A stretch of DNA of 7,126 nucleotides from contig DLYC01000062.1 in NCBI GenBank assembly GCA_003447895.1, forward strand, positions 9,850 through 16,975. The letters run 5' to 3'. The position numbers and the translations under genes are program-made. The DNA is from Lachnospiraceae bacterium. GTDB taxonomy: Bacteria; Bacillota; Clostridia; Lachnospirales; Lachnospiraceae. Below the pieces are notes generated by a model. It made no database searches. It was given only the letters and a program-made list of their open reading frames with translations, and was not told where the DNA came from. Positions 1 to 5,017 of the stretch are shown piece after piece (positions within the stretch are counted from its first letter, which is position 1; each line of letters begins with the position of its first letter).

Positions 1-390
1 TCCGGTCTCCTGCCCTTCCGCGGCGGCTCCGGCCTGTCCGGCCGCCGGCTCGTCAAAGCGCACGATAAAATCCGCCGTCGCCCTTCCTTCCCTGGTCGGG
101 TTGATCTTTCCAAGGAGCGAGGATACAAAATACGCGTGCTTGATCTCCAGAACATCGTCGATCTGTTTGAGCTCCTGCGCCTTGGAGGTTCCCGTCTCAT
201 TGGCCGTATTGTCCGCGGCCGGCGTTTCCTCCTCTATAAGTCCTTTCTGATAGACCTTATACTGCGCATAACACTCCTTCGCTCCAAGGAGCACTCCCAC
301 GACGAAACCGGCCAGAAGGATCAGTCTCCACTTCTCCAGTACACATCTCAAAAGGCCTCGCAAATCTACTACTCTTTCTCTTCTATTCAC
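1..390 (-). CDS. Wzz/YveK-like polysaccharide chain-length determinant, N-terminal part (runs off the left edge)
   Basis: An open minus-strand frame of 130 codons reaches the window edge without a stop. The protein begins with a basic, amphipathic cytoplasmic stretch (MNRRERVVDLRGLL), then a hydrophobic helix at about residues 22-38, then a predicted extracytoplasmic region. A short N-terminal tail with a D-L-R-x-L pattern just before the first membrane helix is typical of Wzz/YveK/CpsC-type proteins. These set the length of capsule or exopolysaccharide chains, and in Firmicutes often partner a tyrosine kinase. Residues 114-130 are rich in Gly, Ala and Glu (DEPAAGQAGAAAEG), which looks like a low-complexity insert. 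The GTG at 390 is chosen because GGAGGT lies 4 bases before it; an in-frame ATG at 402 would bury that site inside the gene. The family call rests on the N-terminus and the polysaccharide context only; another single-helix-anchored envelope protein is possible. Confidence 0.62.
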   Translation of the reverse strand, partial: MNRRERVVDLRGLLRCVLEKWRLILLAGFVVGVLLGAKECYAQYKVYQKGLIEEETPAADNTANETGTSKAQELKQIDDVLEIKHAYFVSSLLGKINPTREGRATADFIVRFDEPAAGQAGAAAEGQETG

Positions 391-394
391 TCTT

Positions 395-400
395 ACCTCC
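395..400 (-). promoter_or_regulatory. Ribosome binding site GGAGGT that fixes the GTG start of the Wzz-like gene
   Basis: Read on the minus strand, GGAGGT is followed by AAGA and then GTG at 390. This near-perfect Shine-Dalgarno spacing favours the GTG over the upstream in-frame ATG (402-400), whose own codons overlap the site. Confidence 0.7.
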
Positions 401-443
401 ATGTCGAAGCGCCGCGCGCCAGGACACAATCTTTTCCAAATCC

Positions 444-464
444 CGGGCGAAATTCTCCCGCCCG
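444..464 (-). other. GC-rich inverted repeat in the 5' leader of the Wzz-like gene
   Basis: CGGGCG (444-449) and CGCCCG (459-464) form a perfect 6-bp stem with a 9-base loop. It lies between the leftward -10 box and the Wzz-like start, so it would be in the 5' untranslated RNA. There is no T-run on either side, so it is not a standard terminator. It may be a leader structure, or chance in GC-rich sequence. Confidence 0.3.
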
Positions 465-472
465 CAAATGAT

Positions 473-481
473 AGTATATCA
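473..481 (-). promoter_or_regulatory. Extended -10 promoter for the leftward Wzz-like gene
   Basis: The minus strand reads TGATATACT, matching the extended -10 form TG-N-TATAAT with one change. No good -35 hexamer lies 16-18 bp upstream, which extended -10 promoters can tolerate. The box lies inside a 15-bp palindrome (468-482), ATGATA-GTA-TATCAT, which could be an operator. Confidence 0.5.
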
Positions 482-563
482 TCGTAATTCTACCGTATGC
501 TTCTTAGGAAAGCAAGCAGGCTTAATAATTACAAAAAATATAGGAAAATCGGGATGATAATAG

Positions 564-569
564 TATAAT
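564..569 (+). promoter_or_regulatory. TATAAT -10 box upstream of the wecE-led operon
   Basis: A perfect TATAAT lies 53 bp before the wecE ATG in an AT-rich stretch (about 520-580) that contrasts with the GC-rich genes around it. No convincing TTGACA sits 17 bp upstream. Two further GATAAT hexamers flank it (556-561 and 573-578), so the exact -10 in use is uncertain. It is the best candidate promoter for the whole plus-strand run, because the following gaps are short or overlapping. Confidence 0.5.
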
Positions 570-608
570 GACGATAATGCACAGGATTTACCGTGCACCG
601 AAAACTTC

Positions 609-615
609 AGAGGAG
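609..615 (+). promoter_or_regulatory. Ribosome binding site AGAGGAG that fixes the wecE ATG start
   Basis: AGAGGAG lies 7 bases before the ATG at 623. The longer frame from GTG at 593 would translate through this site and add ten residues absent from WecE homologues, so 623 is the better start. Confidence 0.75.
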
Positions 616-622
616 TTCATTC

Positions 623-1762
623 ATGAATAAAATACCTTTTAATATTCCCCCTTATATAGGTACGGAACTTGACTATGTCAAACAGGCTGTCGACGCCCAC
701 AAGATCTGCGGCGACGGGCAGTTCACGAAAAAATGCAACGCATGGCTTGAAGATAAGTTTGGCGCGACCGGCGCTCTTTTGACCACCAGCGGAACCACCG
801 CTCTCGAAATGGCGGCGCTTCTGTGCGGCCTCGAGAAGGGAGACGAGGTAATCCTGCCCAGCTTTACCTTCTCCAGTACGGCCACGTCGATCGTCCTCAC
901 CGGCGCCACCCCTGTCTTCGTGGACATCCGCCCGGACACCATGAATCTGGACGAGAAGAAGATCGAGGAGGCCATCACGGATAAGACGAAAGCGATCATG
1001 GCGGTCCATTACGCCGGCGTATCCTGCGAGATGGACACGATCCTGGAGATCGCAAGGCGGCACGACCTCAAGGTCATCGAAGATGCCGCCCAGGGCGTCA
1101 TGTCCACTTATAAAGGAAGGGCGCTCGGCACGATCGGAGATTTCGGCTGCTACTCCTTCCACGAGACCAAGAACTACTCCATGGGAGAGGGCGGCGCGAT
1201 CATTTTAAACCACAGGGAAGATATCGAGCCCGCGGAGATCCTCCGGGAAAAGGGCACCAACAGGGCCCGCTTCTTCCGCGGACAGGTCGATAAGTACACC
1301 TGGGTGGAGTACGGAAGCAGCTATCTTCCCAGTGACATGAACGCCGCTTATCTCTGGGCCCAGCTTCTTGAGGCCGACAAGATCAATGAGAACCGCCTGG
1401 CCACCTGGAACGCTTACAACGACGCCTTTAAGCCGCTCGCGGAAGAAGGAAGGCTGGAGCTTCCCACCATCCCCGCGGAGTGCGTGCACAATGCCCACAT
1501 GTACTATGTAAAGCTCAGGGACCTTCGCGAGAGGACCGCTTTCATCAAGTATCTGAAGGACCGCGACATAAGCTCGGTCTTCCACTATGTCCCTCTCCAC
1601 TCCTCTCCCGCGGGCAAGCGCTTCGGCCGCTTCTACGGGGAGGACGTATACACCACCAGAGAGAGCGACCGCCTTGCAAGGCTCCCTCTCTACTACGGCA
1701 TCACACAGGAGGACAGGGACCGCGTGATCGACGCCGTCATTTCCTTCGTCCGGGGAGAATAA
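623..1762 (+). CDS. wecE: dTDP-4-amino-4,6-dideoxygalactose transaminase (WecE/RffA type)
   Basis: A PLP-dependent aminotransferase of the DegT/DnrJ/EryC1/StrS family, 379 residues. WecE/RffA transfers an amino group from glutamate to dTDP-4-keto-6-deoxyglucose, giving dTDP-Fuc4N. From memory of the E. coli protein, the similarity runs end to end: IPFNxPPxxGTELDY at the N-terminus, LCGDG/ICGDG near residues 28-32, GDEVIxPSxTFxST near 73-86, VHYAGVxCEMDTI near 128-140, and EDAAQGVMSTYKGRALGTIG at 153-172. K183 in SFHETKNYS is the expected Schiff-base lysine and D154 the PLP-pyridine aspartate. REKGTNR and FFRGQVDKYTW follow. The length is normal and no key residue is missing. It leads the plus-strand run. 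The dTDP-keto-sugar supply genes (rmlA, rmlB) are not in the window. ArnB is in the same superfamily, but the sequence is clearly closer to WecE. Confidence 0.93.
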   Translation: MNKIPFNIPPYIGTELDYVKQAVDAHKICGDGQFTKKCNAWLEDKFGATGALLTTSGTTALEMAALLCGLEKGDEVILPSFTFSSTATSIVLTGATPVFVDIRPDTMNLDEKKIEEAITDKTKAIMAVHYAGVSCEMDTILEIARRHDLKVIEDAAQGVMSTYKGRALGTIGDFGCYSFHETKNYSMGEGGAIILNHREDIEPAEILREKGTNRARFFRGQVDKYTWVEYGSSYLPSDMNAAYLWAQLLEADKINENRLATWNAYNDAFKPLAEEGRLELPTIPAECVHNAHMYYVKLRDLRERTAFIKYLKDRDISSVFHYVPLHSSPAGKRFGRFYGEDVYTTRESDRLARLPLYYGITQEDRDRVIDAVISFVRGE

Positions 1763-1817
1763 GCCCCCGGCCCCGGCTTCCCGCCGGAGATAAAATATAC
1801 AGAACAGGAGATTTTTC

Positions 1818-2798
1818 GTGAATATTGATTCCATACACAAAAGCGGAAAAAAGCTGATCAGCTTCGTCATTCCGTGCTACCACAGTGAGGGGTCCGTCGG
1901 ACTCGTCATAGATGAAATTCGTCAGGTCGTTTCCCAACGGCCTGATTTTACTTACCAGATCATCGCCGTCAATGACTGTTCTCCGGACAATCTTTTGGCC
2001 GTGATCCGAAAAGAGGCCGAGCGCGACCCGCAGGTCATCGCCATCGACCTTGCCAAGAACGGCGGGCGGCACAACGCCCTGATCTGCGGCTGCCACTACG
2101 CGGACGGCGACTACATCGTATTTATCGACGATGACCAGCAGTGCCCCACTGACCGCCTCTGGGATCTTCTCGATCCGCTCATAAACGGAAACGCGGATGT
2201 CGCCATCGCCAAGTACCCGCACAAGACCCAGTCCGCCTTCAAGAATTTCGGCTCCAAAGTCAATGACACAGTCGCCAACTGGCTTTTGGGCAAGGACAAG
2301 GACCTGAAGTTCTCCAACTTCTCCGCCATGAAGCGGTTCGTGAAGAATGAAGTCATCAAGTACAAGAACCCCTACCCGTATCTCTCCGGCCTCATGCTCC
2401 GGTCCACCAGGAATGTCGTAAACGTGGAGATGGAGGAGCGCGAGAGAAAGATCGGCGTCGGGCACTACAGCTTCCGCAAATCCTTCGCCCTTTGGATGAA
2501 CAGCTTTACGGCGTTCAGTGTCAAGCCCCTTCGCTTTGCCACGACCTGCGGTATTGCCTTTGCTTTCTTTGGCATGATCCTGGTCGTTTATACCGTCATT
2601 CACAAGCTGCTCAATCCCAATGTGGCGATCGGCTACAGCTCCCTGATGTCCATGCTCAGCTTCATCGGCGGCATGATCATGTTCATGCTTGGGCTCATCG
2701 GAGAATATGTGGGACGCATCTATATTTCGCTCAACAATTCACCGCAGTTTGTCATCCGAGACATCTACCGCTGCGATGACACGGGAGACAACCAATGA
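1818..2798 (+). CDS. Polyprenyl-phosphate glycosyltransferase, GT2 family (ArnC/GtrB/DPM1 type)
   Basis: A 326-residue membrane-anchored GT2 enzyme. Enzymes of this type move a sugar from a nucleotide donor to undecaprenyl phosphate on the cytoplasmic face. Visible features are: ISFVIPCYHSEG (14-25) opening the nucleotide-binding fold; VNDCSPD (51-57) in place of the common VDDGSxD; NGGRHNAL (81-88); the metal-binding DDDQQ (104-108); a catalytic-domain end KIGVGHYSFRK (211-221); and two C-terminal membrane helices at about 240-262 and 274-296, followed by the family hallmark LGLIGEYVGRIY (291-302). The GTG start is supported by AGGAG at 1806-1810, 7 bases upstream. The gap from wecE is 55 bp without a terminator, and its stop overlaps the next start by 4 bp. 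The sugar is inferred from wecE next door to be Fuc4N or a derivative; GtrB-like glucose transfer cannot be excluded by sequence alone. Confidence 0.88.
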   Translation: MNIDSIHKSGKKLISFVIPCYHSEGSVGLVIDEIRQVVSQRPDFTYQIIAVNDCSPDNLLAVIRKEAERDPQVIAIDLAKNGGRHNALICGCHYADGDYIVFIDDDQQCPTDRLWDLLDPLINGNADVAIAKYPHKTQSAFKNFGSKVNDTVANWLLGKDKDLKFSNFSAMKRFVKNEVIKYKNPYPYLSGLMLRSTRNVVNVEMEERERKIGVGHYSFRKSFALWMNSFTAFSVKPLRFATTCGIAFAFFGMILVVYTVIHKLLNPNVAIGYSSLMSMLSFIGGMIMFMLGLIGEYVGRIYISLNNSPQFVIRDIYRCDDTGDNQ

Positions 2799-4018
2799 AA
2801 AATATTCTGATCATCGGCGCCGGCGACTTCCAGCTTCCGCTCGTACAGAGAGCAAGCCTGTCCTACAACGTGCTTCTGGCGGCCCCGGTCGTATCCGACC
2901 TGTTCAAACCTTATATTAAAGACGCTTTTCTTGTCGATGTCAGGGACAAGGAGAGCATCCTCCGCTACGCGAAGGAAAATGACATCTGCGGCGTCATCAC
3001 CGACCAGACGGACATTGCCGTGCGCTCCGTCGCCTATGTGGCCGAAAAGCTCGGCCTTCCCGGGATCGGCTACGAGACCGGCTGTCTTTTCACCGACAAG
3101 AGCCTGATGCGCGCGCGCATGGCAGAGCTTGGCATAAAGCTCCTTCCCAACCGGACTGTCTCCTCCCTGGAGGAGGCCGAGGCCTATTACAGGGAGATCG
3201 GCGGAAATATCATCATCAAGCCCCTGGACACCCAGGGAAGCAGAGGCGTCCAGACCTGCCGCAGCGCCGGCGAACTTGCGTCAAAATATGAAGAGGCCGC
3301 ACGCTGGTCCTCAAACCGCAAGGTTCTCATAGAGCGTTGCGCGACCGGCCGCGAATTTGTCGTCGAGGGCCTCGCGCTTGACTACCGCTTCCGGAATCTG
3401 TGCATCGGAGACACTCTGTATTTTGACCTGCCGGATGCCTTCGCGGCCAAGAGCCGGATCTTCCCGACGCTCGCGCCGGACGATCTGCGGCAGCGCGTCC
3501 TGGACCTCAACACGAAGATCATCGAGGGCTTCGGCCTAAGGCAGGGCATCACGCACAGCGAGTTCATCATGGAAGGCGATGACATCTACCTGATCGAGAC
3601 CGCGGCCAGGGGCGGCGGCGTGTTCATTTCCTCCGACCTGATCAGCCTCTCCTGCGGACTTGACACGGAGGGCTTCCTTGTAAATATCGCGACGGGGCAG
3701 CAGAAAGAACTGCCGCAGATCCTGCCGCAGCAGTGCGTCTGCGGTTACCTCGCGTTCTACATTCCCGTCGGCGAAGTGGTCAGTGTCAAAGGCGTCCGGG
3801 AAGTACAGGCGCTCCCCTTTGTGCACCGCAACCAGCTCGACAAGCTGAAGGTCGGAATCGTAAACAAAGAGGGACATACCGACAAGACCTCCCGCCTGGC
3901 CCTCATCGTCAGCGCGCCGGACCGCGAAACTTTTGAAGAGAGAGCCCGGCTCGTGCGCGATCTGCTGCAGGTGGAGACATTGACGAAGGACGGCATCCGG
4001 CCGCTTCTGTGGGAGTAA
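2795..4018 (+). CDS. ATP-grasp carboxylate-amine ligase, putative amino-sugar acylating enzyme
   Basis: A 407-residue soluble ATP-grasp protein. The N-terminal pre-ATP-grasp fold starts with ILIIGAGDFQLPLV (4-17), a PurK/PurT-like opening. The ATP-grasp core includes DKSLMRARM (101-109, K102), IIIKPLDTQGSRGV (139-152, K142 expected to contact ATP), ERCATGREFVVEG (180-192), and the metal-binding end HSEFIMEGDDIYLIE (254-268) followed by TAARGGG (269-275). The usual E-I-N-P-R motif is thus E-T-A-A-R, a variant seen in several ATP-grasp ligases outside purine synthesis. Family members use ATP to form an acyl phosphate that an amine then attacks. ATG overlaps the glycosyltransferase stop (ATGA), so translation is probably coupled. 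From context I infer that it acylates the 4-amino group of the WecE sugar, taking the place of ArnA formylation in the arn pathway. Substrates are unknown; a housekeeping purine role is unlikely in this context. Confidence 0.8.
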   Translation: MKNILIIGAGDFQLPLVQRASLSYNVLLAAPVVSDLFKPYIKDAFLVDVRDKESILRYAKENDICGVITDQTDIAVRSVAYVAEKLGLPGIGYETGCLFTDKSLMRARMAELGIKLLPNRTVSSLEEAEAYYREIGGNIIIKPLDTQGSRGVQTCRSAGELASKYEEAARWSSNRKVLIERCATGREFVVEGLALDYRFRNLCIGDTLYFDLPDAFAAKSRIFPTLAPDDLRQRVLDLNTKIIEGFGLRQGITHSEFIMEGDDIYLIETAARGGGVFISSDLISLSCGLDTEGFLVNIATGQQKELPQILPQQCVCGYLAFYIPVGEVVSVKGVREVQALPFVHRNQLDKLKVGIVNKEGHTDKTSRLALIVSAPDRETFEERARLVRDLLQVETLTKDGIRPLLWE

Positions 4019-4026
4019 AGACCTTT

Positions 4027-4527
4027 ATGTTAGACAAATTTCTGAGCAAAAGAAGAAACATCGTATTCCTGGCGATCGTCGCGGTCTTCATGGAGAGCCT
4101 GACGTCCCCCTGCCTCAAGCTGGGCGGACGCTACCCCTTCATGTCCCCGGGCTATATCGCATGGTTCTGCCTGGCCGTAGCCATCCTCTGCTTCTACGCC
4201 GTCTGCTGGCAGCTGATCCTGGAAAAGCTCCCTCTGACCACCGCTTACCTGCGAAGGGGCTTCAGCTATATCCTGATCTTCGTCTGGGCAACCCTGATCT
4301 TCCACGAGGCCATCACCTGGAAACAGATCCTGGGCATCGCCGTGATTACGGCCGGGATGGTCATCAGCATCAGCGACGAGAAGAGCACGGACACGGGCGC
4401 CGTGGCAACTGCCACTGAAACCTCAAATGAGAGCACCGCAGCGTCCGCCGCTACAGCCTCGGGCGACAGCACCGCAGCGGTCAATTCCGTCGAGGCCGGC
4501 AAGGAAGGAGGCAGCCATGAACAGTAA
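4027..4527 (+). CDS. Small four-helix EamA/SMR-type membrane protein with a Ser/Thr/Ala-rich tail (ArnE/ArnF-like flippase subunit 1)
   Basis: A 166-residue protein with four predicted membrane helices at about 12-30, 43-64, 74-93 and 99-116. The second half has the EamA/SMR signature seen in ArnE/ArnF: W-x2-I-L-E-K-L-P-L-T-T-A-Y (61-74), a conserved acidic turn FHEAITWKQ (92-100) and a Gly-rich last helix GIAVITAGMVI. ArnE/ArnF pairs are thought to flip undecaprenyl-phosphate aminoarabinose. The N-terminus is basic (KFLSKRR), suggesting it is cytoplasmic. Residues 117-166 are an unusual hydrophilic tail rich in Thr, Ala, Ser and Glu with no match I recognise. ATG 4027 is preferred to the in-frame GTG at 4009, which lies inside the ATP-grasp gene and gives a poor N-terminus. 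GGGAG (4011-4015) is 11 bases before the ATG, rather far. The gene overlaps the next by 11 bp, as expected for a co-translated pair. Confidence 0.78.
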   Translation: MLDKFLSKRRNIVFLAIVAVFMESLTSPCLKLGGRYPFMSPGYIAWFCLAVAILCFYAVCWQLILEKLPLTTAYLRRGFSYILIFVWATLIFHEAITWKQILGIAVITAGMVISISDEKSTDTGAVATATETSNESTAASAATASGDSTAAVNSVEAGKEGGSHEQ

Positions 4528-4888
4528 TTCAGCGATCTTTACCCCTGCGTTCTGCTACGCCGCTGCCATACTGGCCGCCTTTGTCACGGCGCTCAGCCAG
4601 ATCATCCTCAAAAAGCAGGCCAACATCACCGAGGCCAAAAAGAGCGGGTTCTTCAGCAAATTCCTGAATCCCCGCGTCATTATCTCTTATGGACTTCTAT
4701 TCTCCACTCTGGTGATCAACCAGGTGGCCCTGATCCACGTGCCGGTATCCGTCATGCCGTGCATCACGGCGACGAGCTTCGTCTGGGTCTTTATCATGGG
4801 CGTCCTGATCCTCAAGGAGAAGGTATCCAGGCGAAGAGCCATCGGCGTTGCCGTCATCATTCTCGGGGTCATCATCTCCCGGCTGTGA
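4517..4888 (+). CDS. Small four-helix EamA/SMR-type membrane protein (ArnE/ArnF-like flippase subunit 2)
   Basis: A 123-residue protein with four predicted membrane helices at about 11-31, 53-75, 77-98 and 107-121. The ending ILKEKVSRRRAIGVAVIILG (98-117), with its acidic residue after helix 3 and positive loop before helix 4, is typical of EamA/SMR half-size transporters. LSQIILKKQA at the end of helix 1 (26-35) resembles the matching part of ArnE (LCQKQA). The ATG at 4517 has an excellent site, AAGGAGG at 4505-4511, 5 bases upstream; longer in-frame starts further upstream would be translated through the tail of the preceding gene. Two small paralogous subunits encoded side by side with overlapping ends imply a heterodimer, as with ArnE/ArnF. 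The cargo is inferred to be the polyprenyl-linked amino sugar made by the upstream genes. Confidence 0.8.
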   Translation: MNSNSAIFTPAFCYAAAILAAFVTALSQIILKKQANITEAKKSGFFSKFLNPRVIISYGLLFSTLVINQVALIHVPVSVMPCITATSFVWVFIMGVLILKEKVSRRRAIGVAVIILGVIISRL

Positions 4889-4959
4889 GATGCGGCGCGC
4901 CGGACCGCAGGCAGGCGTCCTATCAGGCGGGGACCGCAATACCCTGCCAAAATACTGTG

Positions 4960-5017
4960 ATGTATGGGAAAAACTATGGCCCGCAATGATTTAAGGAGGA
5001 AACTATGGCCCGTAATA
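4960..5017 (+). repeat. 29-bp imperfect tandem duplication of a ribosome-binding-site/start-codon segment
   Basis: Copies at 4960-4988 and 4989-5017 match at 22 of 29 positions by eye. The core AAACTATGGCCCG-(C/T)-AAT is 17 bp with one change. Each copy carries an ATG followed by codons for Ala-Arg-Asn. The second copy has a strong AAGGAGG (4993-4999) and gives the true start at 5005. The first has only ATGGGAA and its ATG (4976) opens a 16-codon frame ending at 5026, overlapping the real gene in another frame. Confidence 0.7.

Noticed and set aside
136..471. A 111-codon plus-strand open frame at the left end
   Set aside because: It runs against the Wzz-like reading frame, which has a membrane helix, a good ribosome site and an upstream promoter. 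The plus-strand product is Arg/Ser/Leu-rich with no motif and crosses the divergent promoter region.
1773..1787. Hairpin CCGGC-TTCCC-GCCGG between wecE and the glycosyltransferase gene, considered as a terminator
   Set aside because: The stem is only 5 bp and is followed by GAGATAAAATATAC rather than a T-run. The genes look co-transcribed.
1205..1870. A 221-codon minus-strand open frame opposite wecE
   Set aside because: wecE matches its family along the entire length, so this is an antisense shadow; it has no ribosome site or recognisable domain.
1737..2603. A 288-codon open frame on the minus strand opposite the glycosyltransferase gene
   Set aside because: The plus-strand GT2 protein has clear motifs and membrane helices across the same bases. 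The antisense product has no recognisable motif and is the kind of long open frame GC-rich codon use produces by chance.
4889..5004. A separate promoter for the CARF-HEPN gene, or a terminator after the flippase genes
   Set aside because: I saw no TTGACA/TATAAT-like pair with proper spacing and no hairpin with a T-run. A weak or activator-dependent promoter cannot be excluded.
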